In this document: piece by piece, positions 34,401 to 50,042 of the stretch | How positions within the stretch are numbered: the stretch's first letter is position 1 | Layout: each line of letters starts with the position of its first letter | Source: Hypomesus transpacificus | Taxonomy: Eukaryota; Chordata; Actinopteri; Osmeriformes; Osmeridae | NCBI RefSeq assembly: GCF_021917145.1 | Contig: NC_061071.1 | Location: 2,529,110-2,593,109 of the forward strand | Direction of reading: 5' to 3' | DNA: 64,000 bases | Program-made: the position numbers and the translations under genes | The notes under the pieces: generated by a model | The model's input: only the letters and a program-made list of their open reading frames with translations | What the model was told of the DNA's origin: nothing | Database searches by the model: none

Positions 34401-35446
34401 GGTAATGGTATAAGCACTTTTCAAAGTTGGAGTCAGATATCACGAGTCCATCTCCCTGCCATCCAATCAGCTCCCAGACAGGGACGAGCAGACTCGAGCG
34501 TCTCTGGCCCTACATTGGTGAAATAATTCCATCAAATGTTTTTATCAGATACAGCTATCAATTTGTAAAAGTAACAAATAGTCAGTGAAGACACACACAC
34601 ACACAGTCCTGAATTAACAGAGCAGTAGCAATGTTCTGCAGGAACGATACTGCTGTCTGACAGGATTGTTGCTGCAGAACTCTGTTTATGCTCTGTTAAT
34701 GTCATGATTAAAAAAAAATAATAATAATAATAACGATAACCATTGCTGTTTCTCAGGTGAAGTCTGTCATCAATCTCCTGTTTGCTGCCTATACTGGAGA
34801 TGTGTCTGCACTGAGAAGGTAGGATCCTAGTCCTGCTGTGATCCTGTTTTCCCAAATGAGGACAGATGTTGTGTGATGAGTAGCGTTACTGATGCCTGCC
34901 CCCCCGTCCCATCCCCCCTGTCCCCCAGGTTCGCTCTGTCCTCCATGGACATGGAGCAGAGAGACTACGACTCCAGGACGGCCCTTCACGTGGCGGCAGC
35001 TGAGGGTAGGTCTCCCTTCTCTGGGTTCTTCACTCCGCATCTTCATCAAAGCTGTCTGCGTTCAGGGTTTTATATTTTTTTATTATCTGAAAAATACTGT
35101 TTTGTGCTCAAGGACATGGTGAGGTGGTGCGTTTTCTACTGGAGGCTTGCAAGGTCAACCCAGTGCCCAGGGACAGGTAGGCAAACAGAGCAGGAGTCAA
35201 AGGGATGGGGGTGGGGTTGCTGTCTATTTAGGGTAATTGTGTTTATGTTCATGCCATTGGAATATGTTCATGACATTATGTTCATGTTCTTTCCAGGTGG
35301 GGAAATACACCTATGGATGAAGCGGTGCACTTCGGCCACCATGACGTGGTGACCATCCTAAAGGACTACCACACCAAGTACAGCCCCCAGGAAGTAGTGG
35401 ACAAGGACAAGGAGACCGCAGAGAAGAACCTGGACGGCCTGCTGTG
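19596..35446 (+). CDS. gls: Glutaminase, kidney-type (KGA-like), mitochondrial, complete, 18 coding exons
   Basis: Hydrolyses glutamine to glutamate and ammonia in mitochondria. Exons: 19596-19891, 24784-24880, 25295-25414, 26430-26559, 26664-26743, 26931-27094, 27945-28003, 30979-31011, 31173-31231, 31457-31523, 31752-31802, 32200-32376, 32549-32680, 32770-32862, 34757-34818, 34929-35005, 35113-35176 and 35297-35446, summing to 637 codons (636 aa). Exon 1 encodes a basic, Ser-rich targeting sequence ([20 protein letters not shown]). The catalytic Ser-x-x-Lys lies in [12 protein letters not shown]. The activation-loop region reads [14 protein letters not shown], and the active-site segments [32 protein letters not shown] and [12 protein letters not shown] are present. 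Ankyrin repeats follow ([16 protein letters not shown], then [17 protein letters not shown]). The C-terminus NLDGLL is the KGA form; a GAC-type alternative exon was not found. The exon 6 donor (GAAG|GTTCGT) is weak. Intron 1 is 4.9 kb and intron 7 is 3 kb. Confidence 0.97.
22376..22448 (+). repeat. (CT)n microsatellite, gls intron 1
   Basis: 73 bases of uninterrupted CT dinucleotides (about 36 units). The copy number is likely to vary between individuals. Confidence 0.98.
22805..23375. mobile_element. Possible non-autonomous DNA transposon (about 570 bp), gls intron 1
   Basis: The left end begins CAGGGTTGCAAAATTCTGGG and soon has GAAGTTGGAAACTTTCCATG. The right end, read on the opposite strand, begins AGGGCAGGAACATTTCCAGG and then has CAAGTTGGAAACTTAATGGG. 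The ends are therefore imperfect inverted repeats with AAGTTGGAAACTT in common. The interior is AT-rich and non-coding. The borders and target duplication are not settled. Confidence 0.5.
28004..30978 (+). other. gls intron 7, no further gene seen
   Basis: A 3-kb intron, AT-rich towards its 3' end. No coding frame or recognised repeat was found. The acceptor at 30978 (TTGTCTTTCAG) is strong. Confidence 0.6.
32158..32185 (+). repeat. (CCCG)n tract before the gls exon 12 acceptor
   Basis: About five copies of CCCG end 15-20 bases before the acceptor AG at 32198-32199. The repeat occupies part of the expected pyrimidine tract, and a proper CT-rich tract (TCTCCTCCTCCCAG) follows it. Confidence 0.8.
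33393..33640 (+). mobile_element. Interspersed fish repeat with ATCAA repeats at its 5' end, gls intron 14
   Basis: Starts with ATCAAATCAAATCAAATTTT, then ATTTGTATAGCC, ACAGAGGGCTTCACA and AAGGAAAAACTCCCAGGAAA, and continues with a GGAGGAGC segment. This composite is familiar as a high-copy interspersed repeat of fish genomes. The class (SINE or the end of a longer element) is not certain. It has no coding capacity. Confidence 0.6.
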
Positions 35447-37340
35447 AGGCCACCTCACCCCCCTCCCCCCCACAACGACTCTCTTTGTAAGACTTTCTTG
35501 TGTGGTTCCTCGTCACGTGTTGATATCTGTACCGTTGATTTTTGTAAAATAGTATTGTACGTATTTTCAAGGAAACGAGAAAAAAAAAATGGAAATCTGA
35601 TTCGTTTTTCCCCTAAGGTTTATTTGATGTTTTTTATTTTCTCGCTATTGTGGTGGTATTAGTTTGTTTGGCTTTCTTTTATGTAGTACTGCTCACGTTG
35701 TGCAACTCTCCTCCAGTGTTGTCACTATGTGGAATGTATGTCTGCATTCAAGTGCACCAGACATAATCCAGCAATGCAGCAAAGAACCAACACAATTCGG
35801 AAGAATTTGGTGAACTGGCGTACCCAGTTTGCAACTCTGATGCCCGGACCACAAGTATACCACATCCATGTCAGTATATGTAATAGTAACTGTAAACAAA
35901 AAGGAAAGACCATTACTCATCTGAAGAAGACAAACATCCCATAATTCCTGATCTGTGGAGTCTATTTCATGTATGACAGTGTGTAAACCTTGACATATTT
36001 ATATGAGGAAAAGAAACTACATTTATGTAGTGTGTACTGTATATTCCTGAGATTACTTTAATATCATAGAGGATATATAAGTAGGACTTTTAGTGTAAAT
36101 ACTATTTTATCTGTAGTTAAGATGACACACTGAGAGCAAGAGGGGAAGTCTTAGTTGCAACTGTTGGGCACTTCTGAAGCAGTGAGATTGACCTGTCTCC
36201 AAACAAAGATCTCTGATCTTAATGTTTAAATAGCAATCATATAACTCAAACAATGGTTTATTAGCTTTTATTGTTTGCTATCTGATCGATAGCCATTTTG
36301 CACATACTCCCTAATATAACAAAATATGTGTTTCTGATTGTCTTTTACGATGCTTTTTTGTTTGTGTAGAGGAACACAAGGGGTTGGATGTAACTTAGTC
36401 AGCCAAAGTTTGCGTGTTTGCTCTTCTACATTTGCTTTGGATAATTATAACAGGAGCATATCAATTTGATCTGTTAGAGACATCATATTTGTTACAAATG
36501 CACCTCTTCTACACCTTTAAAGAAAATCCTGGTACTCAGTGACAACAGTGAGCCATGAGCAGGCTACTTTCTCACCTGCTTACACTGCAAATAGAGAACC
36601 TGTAGATTGCACCATTGTTCACAAGAGACTGTAGTCAGTTTTAGAGGACATTGTACACCCCCTGGTCACATTATACGTTCTTTTAAAAAGGGTTCGGGCA
36701 TAGGCCTAGTTATTTTAGCTTTCAGTGCATTACAATTTGGTCTTTATTTGATCACGCCTAGTGGACTTTGGAATGGTGGACATAGGATCTTCCCCTCTTC
36801 AAGTGGAGATGATGATGGTTTTTATGAACAAGCTCAACACCACCACCAACTGATGGAGCACTTTTTAAAAACAGAGCTACGCACATTGATTGTTCTAACT
36901 GTTTAGAGTAAGAGTGAAAGGAGAAATGTCTTATACTTGAAAAGTCTTGAAATGCATCCAGTTATCGCTTTGTGGAAGCTACTTTGTGTCTGTGTGCTGG
37001 TGTGATTGGTTATCAAACCAAATCTGGTCTACAGAACGGTCAAAATCTCACTCAATAGTACAAAACAACTAACCATAATAACAACATGACCTGCATTTGA
37101 TTCTGTTCACCTAATTTTCCTAAACTATTATTGTATTAGTTGAAACACACTGACTGTATTTATCCTGTAACATCTGTTGAATAGTGCAGGTCAACAAAAA
37201 CATGAAATACTTTGAATGTATGGTGTTACTGTCATCAGTTTGTTTCTTCTTCCGTGTATATTTGCTTCTGCTCAAGGCAGTGAGTGACTGTGTTGCAAAA
37301 AAAATGAAAATATTTATTCACAAATAAAACTTTAAATAAA
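35447..37340 (+). other. gls: gls 3' UTR
   Basis: 1.9 kb of AT-rich sequence from the gls stop to two overlapping AATAAA signals (37323-37328 and 37335-37340). No other gene fits here. No strong earlier signal was seen, so a long 3' UTR is the simplest reading. Confidence 0.65.
37323..37340 (+). terminator. Double polyadenylation signal of gls
   Basis: Two AATAAA hexamers 6 bases apart. On the opposite strand an AATAAA lies at 37370-37365 and could serve stat1, so the two transcripts would end within tens of bases of each other. Confidence 0.65.
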
Positions 37341-37984
37341 GTACAACTTGAGGTGTTTACAGTGTTTATTTGTTATACATTCAGACATATAACTTCATAT
37401 GACTAAAAAGTAATGTATAATTTCTGACTGGTGACCATGTAAGAGCTCACCAAACTTATCCTCCTCCATAAATCCCTTTTTTTTTATGAAGAGCCTGACG
37501 TTGTCATGCTCATCATTCTAGTCAGAATATGAGTCTGAAACTGCTCCATTGGGCTGTGAGTATGGGGCGTGTTTCAACCGAACTCATAAAAAAAAGGCTC
37601 TTCGCTTAATTGGATAGACTTACAACCAATCAGAGCAACGTAGTATGTTGTTTGTTGAAAACAAATTCAACCCAAACGCTCTTTGGTGACATGATTGATT
37701 AAGTTACTGTTGATCATCTGTCCATCATCGTATAAAGCCCGCCCTGACAATTTGATTGCTCCGAACAGCTCCTGTTCGTACATACTTTTTCCCCAACCGA
37801 GCGATCCCAGGCCCAACTTCCCGACCAAATTGTTTTTGTGAGCGGGGCTAAGTTGGGCTGGCAGCCAGCCAGGCTCGGAAGAGCCTATATACAACAACAA
37901 AAATGCTGTGTAGTTCCACACTGCAAAATACGCCAATTCTTTGTTTTACTGCTACTCAAAGACATTGGCTGCGTTTCCCAATAG

Positions 37985-38215
37985 CAGGGCTGGCGTTTGC
38001 TAGAGGTGAACTAGGCAGCCGCCTTGGGCGCCACAAAGAGGGGGGCGCCACATACCGAAGTGCGTCCATTAATTAACAGTCCAGCACCACAAGCAGAGGG
38101 CGCCGAGGCTGGGTGGGGGGGTGTCTCTCCGATTTGTGCTACGGGGCGGGGGGGGGGGGGAGGGTGCTGTTGAAACATTTTGCCTAGGGCGGCGAAGGTA
38201 CTCGCGCCGGCCATG
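37985..38215. mobile_element. hAT-like MITE, 231 bp, between gls and stat1
   Basis: The ends are CAGGGCTGGCG and, on the other strand, CATGGCCGGCG (9 of 11 identical). It is flanked by CCCAATAG (37977-37984) and CCCAATAA (38216-38223), an 8-bp target duplication with one mismatch, the size made by hAT transposases. The interior is GC-rich with a G run near 38146-38160 and does not code. Confidence 0.75.
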
Positions 38216-38899
38216 CCCAATAACGATGGATCGTAGCAACGATTGAGCAAAAAACGAAACCATTGATATTTCTTGCATGCGTTTCCCCAACATGTTCTTA
38301 AGGAGTAGGGTAATCTGTGCGCTTTCAAGAACCACGGATTTTCAAGAGACACTTTAGCTACGATGTCTTTGGGAACGGCCTGTAAAACTAAGATTCGTCG
38401 TACAATGGTTTCTTCGATCAATTTAGGCTTACGCACCCATTATTGTTGGGTGTATAGATATTTTCACTGAAACTACAATTTTAAACATGCAAGAAAGAGT
38501 GAATGAGTGAGACATTCCAGTAAATGAATGCATTTGATCAATTCTCTCGAGGGAACAGTTGGCGTTATGTCCGTCTTCCTATTCAGCATACATCTAGACA
38601 TGCACACAGAAGAGAGAACGTTAGCGCTGGATCTAGAAACAAGAACAGCAAGGGTGAAATCTTAAAAGAGTGCCAAACTTGTGAAGCATTTTCCAGGGAG
38701 GAAAGCAATGACTCATTAAATGTACCGTATAGTCTTCATGAAGATCACGGGTCTGAGCCATGCGGTATGATTGAGAAAAAGGCCAGAGTAAGTACAAGGG
38801 AAAGGCAAGACAGCATAGCAAGAGCAACTATGGAATACATACACACATAATGATAGTTGGCAGCATAGGTATAGAGAACTGATAGTAAACAAGACTTAC

Positions 38900-44704
<5,805 letters not shown>

Positions 44705-44938
44705 CTAGAGACCATACAATGTAGTTATCTATTAGTGAGACTACATAACATTCTAGTGTCTAGAACCTGAATAGGGTCAGTATAAGGAATACACGAAAGG
44801 CATGTATTATTGAAGAGTTTGCGTAATACAAATAATATCTGCATTACCAAGCTCACAAAGTTAATAACGTCGAAGCAGCTACTGTTATTACGTACTCAAG
44901 TTACAGTATAAAACGCAAAAATAGTTTGACTACTTACC

Positions 44939-45060
44939 TTTACATGTAAGAAATGTTCAAATTCTTTATATATTATTATCGCTCAATAACAGCGTATTTA
45001 ATTCTGTTCACTTTCTGAAGGTTTCGTACTGTCTCGGTCAAGAGTCAGGCTGTCAGGAAA
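44939..45060 (-). other. stat1: Probable non-coding first exon of stat1
   Basis: On the minus strand ACATGTAAAG|GTAAGTAGTC is a strong donor at about 44939, about 235 bases upstream of the stat1 start codon, with no long frame before it. The 5' limit is a guess. Confidence 0.5.
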
Positions 45061-45387
45061 CGCACGTTATCCAATAGTATTTTAAGATTCCATAAACAAT
45101 GCCCTCCCATTTTTGTGGTAGCCAATTAAAATGAAGGCAATTTCGCTGTTGTGACAGTCAAACATCCTCCCATGATGGTCCTTCCTTTTACGAAAATGGG
45201 CATCTAAATGTAAGAATATCAATAATTGTTTCTTCTTCCATTAACTGCAGTAGATTATCTTTGAATCTTAAATAACTGTATATAAACTCTATACACAAAA
45301 CGGAAAAATATATGCTGAAATACGTCCTTTAACAAATGAGGGGGGGAGCATTGCCGGATCAGCCAATGTTGACCACGTGTTTTCAGA

Positions 45388-45397
45388 GAAACTGAAA
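45388..45397. promoter_or_regulatory. ISRE-like element upstream of stat1
   Basis: AGAGAAACTGAAAG holds GAAACTGAAA, which fits the GAAANNGAAA core bound by IRF and ISGF3. It lies about 350-450 bases upstream of the proposed stat1 first exon. STAT1 is an interferon-induced gene in vertebrates, so the position makes sense. Binding is not shown. Confidence 0.5.
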
Positions 45398-45479
45398 GCC
45401 ATCCTCTTGCATCCTTGACACGCGCACAACTCTTCCATGCGCGTTTATCCATTCTAAATCTCAATCATATAGGTTTTGT

Positions 45480-46283
45480 ATACCCATTTTTTGTGCTTGT
45501 GTCTAAATGTCGATTATATATTAACACATATTAATAATTTAATACATTGAATCAATGTCACTTGCACATTATTTGTAAATAATGTACAGATTTAGGCCCT
45601 ATTAACATGTGTCATTGAATCTTTATTTACCAGATGTTTATTTCATAACATATTCTTGCAGCAGGCCAAAGTATAATTACATTGCATCCACTGTACTATG
45701 TAATGATTTTCACCCAGGTATGTTGATAGAGAGATGTGAAATGTGCATAGTACAGTGAGTTTTTAATCTCACAAACATTTGTAATCACGCGTGATCCTGC
45801 CTCTGAAAACCCTGTGAACCTTAACAAACAGGACATCTGCACTCCCCGCAACCATGTGTCATTGAAGTCAGGGTTTGTAATGTTGTCTTTCAAACAAAAA
45901 TCTCAGCAAGAAACTTCCAAATAAGTCTTGGGGGAAGCAGTTCATGGCCTTAAAAAGGTCATTTGGTTCATGTTTTTCGCAACCAAAAAAAACTCCACAT
46001 GCCTCCCACAGTGTTTTATGCAGAGTGGAAGGTTCACTGTTAGTGATCTATACTTTCAATATGTTCTGGATTTCTAGACTATGGCCTAGACTAAGACAAC
46101 AACAGCATCCATCACAATGTTATACATTTGTCATTTACTTAAGCATCAGTGAACAAATTATTGTTGTGTTGACTGTATAGACAAACAATAGACTCACTGA
46201 CTGAGTCTCATAGACCTCCTGCTAACCTCATTCAACAACAAGGGGTGTTACCGATAAAACTGCTGATCAGATTCTGACAGCCA
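45480..46283. other. Intergenic region between stat1 and the myostatin pseudogene
   Basis: AT-rich sequence without a convincing coding frame or recognised element. Confidence 0.5.
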
Positions 46284-47942
46284 CTAAGGCTTAGGAGCAA
46301 CCACAGTGGTCCACCACCATGGAGGAGATCTTGCCATAGATGATCTGCTCCATGCGATTAAAGTAGAGCATGTTGATTGGGGACATCTTGGTGGGGGTAC
46401 AGCAGGGTCCTGCAGTCCCTCTGCGGTGGACCTTGCAGTGGCGTGTTCAGGGAGTGGCCTAGGGTGGCACGGGCCACCCCTGAAATCTGATTGGCCACCC
46501 CAATATCTTAAAATATGATTGGCTATATGCCCAGTCAGAGGCGGGCCACCCCTTGTGCCACCCCTATCAAAAATGTCTGGACACGCCCCTGGGACCTTGT
46601 TCACCAGATGAGTGTGGGGGTATTTCTGCAGGTGCATATACTCACACTCTCCAGAACAGTAGTTGGCCTTGTAGTGTTTTGGGGCAATAATCCAGTCCCA
46701 GCCAAAGTCTTCAAAGCCCACAGTGAGAGGGTACCGGCAGCAACGGATTTCTGAAGACTCTTCATCACAATGCAGTTCAGTGTCCCTCCGTGATTGCTTT
46801 GTGTTCTCCAGAACCTTTACCTCGATAAAGGGTTGCTGGGAGGGAATAAATGATTTCACGAATTAATATGACAAACCAACTCTGTATAGGCTTTTGCGTT
46901 CTGTATGTGGTATAGAGTCAAATCGGCCATAAACAATTTTGTTCAATTGTTGAGTATGTTGGTTGGCCTATAGGCTACTTACCAACCCTTCTTCACCATA
47001 CTCCACTGAGGTGACCGCTAAATCCTCTCCTTGCGCGTCAATAGTTTCGATCTTAATCCCATAATGTGTATCTGACTGACGGAGCCAGACTTAAAGTAAA
47101 AGTTTAATATCTAAACTTTGCCATGAACTTGTCCCTGCATCTACGTCGATCTTCAAAGATCGAATGCGAACGCGCGTCTTCTCTTTTGAAGGTTTAAGAT
47201 GAGATATTTGCAAGAAAACGGATGAGACTCGATCACTCAGTCGCAGGTAAACCCATAATTGTGCGTTTATTATGTTTTTAATTTCAATCTTGGGAGTAAG
47301 CGTGAAAAAACAACAAGGTGGCATTCCAGCTAACTGGGCATTGAGGTCATCTAAAAAGGAAGTAAGAAACATATTTTAGACATAGTCAACAGCTATGACA
47401 ATGCATCAACGTCTGTGCAGCCTAACACATATTTCAGTTTCAGTTTACATCAGTTGAAACAGATCCGGAAAACCATGACCAATTAAACCGCGGGAATTGC
47501 TTGCGTTTACCTGGATCTAGAGCTGTCAATTACGCATGCCACAAGATGCCCAGGATGCGTGCTTTCTGCAAAGTAATGATGACTTCCAAAGATACTTACA
47601 CTTCTTGGCCATGGTTATAATAGTTTCAGTGGCAGCATGGTCATCATCTTCCACGCGTTGGTCGTACTGGTCCAGGAGTTGTGTCAACGGAGGTGCTTTT
47701 GGTAGAAGTTGTCTGATCATATCTCGGCTGATGTTTGGGGCTTGTTCGAGCCTAGGTATACTGAAAATCTGGGATTTAATGCTGTGAAGTCTCATGAGCC
47801 TGCTCTGTTCCCTGAACTCGCAAGTTGAGCATTGTTCACCTCCTTTCACGTCAATACCAGGCTGGCGTGTAGTGTTTTTATTAATCTCCATGGCTATTAT
47901 GGAGACAAAACCAAACAGACTCAGACAAAGCAGAAAACGCAT
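46284..47942 (-). pseudogene. mstn: Myostatin (GDF8) paralogue, disrupted: stop codon in exon 2 and MITE in exon 3
   Basis: TGF-beta family growth inhibitor of muscle, here broken. Exon 1 (47942-47600) encodes a signal peptide ([18 protein letters not shown]) and the propeptide ([40 protein letters not shown]). Exon 2 (47350-46983) encodes CCFFTLTPKIE and RIRSLKIDVDAGTSSWQSLD, then an in-frame TAA at 47093-47091, where relatives have Thr or Ser before VWL. Exon 3 starts at 46835 and encodes [20 protein letters not shown] and [21 protein letters not shown] 156-bp MITE (46436-46591) then interrupts the domain. The frame stays open through the MITE but comes out shifted, ending at 46284 without the CC and CGCS cysteines; the old TAA is at 46293-46291. 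The processing site reads QSRR where relatives have RSRR or RIRR. Without the MITE and one target copy the exons sum to 364 codons including the stop. Splice sites look intact. Whether this is the teleost mstn1 or mstn2 lineage is unresolved. Confidence 0.93.
46436..46591. mobile_element. hAT-like MITE, 156 bp, inserted in myostatin exon 3
   Basis: The ends are CAGTGGCGTGTTCAG and, read on the other strand, CAGGGGCGTGTCCAG (13 of 15 identical). It is flanked by a perfect 8-bp duplication, GGACCTTG at 46428-46435 and 46592-46599. The CAGnGGCG ends and the 8-bp target site are typical of hAT elements. The interior has further inverted similarity (GGGCCACCCCTGAAATCTGA against GGGCCACCCCTTGTGCCACC) and no transposase. 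Confidence 0.92.
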
Positions 47943-48648
47943 TCTGGCACTTTCCTTATGTTTGTGGATAGAATAACACAGTTTGTACACAGGGTAATGC
48001 AGAGCTCTCACAGGACAGTGATATGTTAATATATAATCTCCTCGCCTTTCTGTGTCCACATTTTAATAGGATGGACTAATGGAGAAAAAAAGATTGTAGG
48101 TTTTAAAGCGATAGAGACAGAATTGTGATAATTCTTTATTGCATTTTATTAAGTCCAATAAAATAATCTCCAAACCCCCAGGACAGAGTGCACGGCACGC
48201 GATGTTATTGTAGCCATATCATATCGGTAGTATACACACACACACGTTAAACTTTATTATTTGATCACTTCATCTATGATATGGTTGAACTTAAACACCT
48301 TTTTGGTATCCGTCTTTGACAGAACAAAATGTGTAGTTCTGGCAAAATGACACTAGAGGACAGTACAGACTCTATGTGACTGTTCACTTTACCACTCCCA
48401 TAAACGTGTTAGTTGTGGCTCACATGTGTCAAGTGTCAATAGAGGTAGTGCAAGAGAATGAAACCAAACAATGTGCATTTCAGAACTGGAACACTGTTAG
48501 ACCACTTTCAAAGAGTGGGAGTTTTGGAGGTAAATTATTCTATTAGACACGTTAGTGTCATAACATAACACTTTCCTAAAATATATATTTTTCAGTGATA
48601 TGCAGTGCATTTGGATTTGCTATTCTCCTCTCTTTTTCTACACACCAG
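47943..48648. other. Divergent intergenic region, myostatin pseudogene to smAKAP
   Basis: About 0.7 kb between the two start regions. It would contain the promoter of the myostatin copy (minus strand), and in part smAKAP intron or promoter sequence. A short CA run lies at 48236-48244. No box is called with confidence. Confidence 0.4.
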
Positions 48649-48710
48649 GTGCCTCTTTGACCTTCACACATTACCTCAAAGCGCACAGTGTAAAGACAAA
48701 ATACAATAAC

Positions 48711-49028
48711 ATGGGATGTGTCCATTCAAGACTAAGATGCTTCTCAAAGGACGACAGCTTAAGGAAACCAAATGAGAGCATCAGAGAAGCCCACCTTGAA
48801 GAGAAACAGCCATTTGTCCACTCAAAAGATCCTGCAAAGAGGCACAAAAACAGCATGGAAGCTTCTGTCCACACAGAGGTCATACAGAATGAATTTACCT
48901 CCCTCCAGGCACTAAAAGAGTATGCTCAGAAGATGTCAGAGGAAATTGTTGCACACGCTCTCCATGTATTTGCTAAGCTGGACAGTTGCTACAGAGACAT
49001 ACCGTATATAGAGTCTGATGAGACGTGA
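48711..49028 (+). CDS. C2orf88: Small membrane A-kinase anchor protein (smAKAP, C2orf88 homologue)
   Basis: Small membrane-bound anchor for protein kinase A type I. It is 105 aa (human 95). The start MGCVHSRLRCF gives Gly2 and Cys3 for myristoylation and palmitoylation, as in human (MGCMKSK). The C-terminal half holds an amphipathic helix (LKEYAQKMSEEIVAHALHVF) equivalent to the PKA RI-binding helix, and the protein ends DIPYIESDET, where human has DIPYIES. I chose the start at 48711 although the frame is open to 48600, because the lipid-modification signal requires Met-Gly-Cys and a good acceptor (TTCTACACACCAG) places the exon start at 48649. The whole CDS is in one exon. In human the gene also lies next to MSTN in the opposite orientation. 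Confidence 0.92.
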   Translation: MGCVHSRLRCFSKDDSLRKPNESIREAHLEEKQPFVHSKDPAKRHKNSMEASVHTEVIQNEFTSLQALKEYAQKMSEEIVAHALHVFAKLDSCYRDIPYIESDET

Positions 49029-49650
49029 AAGCCGTGGCCCTTGGTCAACTCCAGTCCACTTCTGACAGTTAACTACTAGTTACGTTTGAGACCTTTAATA
49101 GTTATCTAAAGCTCTGCATTTGATATCTACACTCTCTATCAATTGTGTAAGATTTCGCATTGAATTTTAGTCCCAAAACACACAAAAAAGGCTATTGTTA
49201 TTTTTTTTTTTTTATTAAAACATTTTTAATTTTGTTTTAAGTGCACTGTGGTTCTTTTTATTAAAAGTTGTATTTTTGCACTCTTAACTAGACTGTGTAT
49301 GTTCTCTGTTTAATTGAAAATGATAGTAAATGATGTCTTGCACACTGGCTAAACAGGCTGACCTGGTCTTTTGAATGTTTGCTGTGCACGCCCAGGCTTG
49401 TGAACATCAAAACAAGACTTCCCCAGAAGTATGTGCACAGGTTATGTCAACTTTAGCACCAAGGCTAATGTGCAAATAAGAGAAGCACACAAGCTACTTC
49501 AAGGATATGTCTATATTTGAATTTCTGCACACATATACTTTAATTGATTAAAATAATTTTAAATGTTTCATATTTTCTTCATAACAATAACGTTTTGTAT
49601 TAGAATGTAGGACATTATTTTGAAATAGTCTGTTGAAATAGTTTTCAAAT

Positions 49651-49656
49651 TTTTAT
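49651..49656 (-). terminator. Polyadenylation signal, left Gly/Pro/His-rich gene
   Basis: Minus-strand AATAAA in GTATGAAATAAAAATTTG, about 390 bases after the stop codon. The same signal occurs in the right copy at about 51600-51608. A likely 3' exon with a CTCTTGCAG acceptor lies just upstream (near 49800). Confidence 0.55.
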
Positions 49657-50042
49657 TTCATACACATTTCTATTACTGCAATGTTAAAATAAAATCTTTT
49701 TTAAAGTTGATTTTTTGATTGTTCTATTTTAATTGAAGTATTTCTTCTTGTTTTGAGAAAAATCTTCTGTGTCCTGTTCAAGGCCACTGTCAGAGGGCTG
49801 CAAGAGGTAAAATCCAAATTTAATGCAAACAGACACATTGATTCAGCTGAATGAAAGACTGAGTCAGTCTTTTTTAGTTATTTCGCTAACTGGGTAGATT
49901 TTAAACTAGCCTGAAGAGCTTTCACCATGACTTGCATATCAACTCAATCAGACAAGTTTAGCTGATTAATGTACATTGCATCCATGACAGTAACTACACA
50001 GGCACTGCATATTGAGTCATAGTGATGAACTTACCCTCCATG

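Noticed and set aside
38524-38850. Plus-strand 108-codon frame near the stat1 3' end
   Set aside because: No homology recognised, no splice or promoter context, and it lies where the stat1 3' UTR on the other strand is expected.
46284-46859. Possibility that the MITE adds a real new exon or domain to myostatin
   Set aside because: The frame is open through it by chance, but the exit is shifted, the last cysteines are lost, and an upstream stop already blocks translation.
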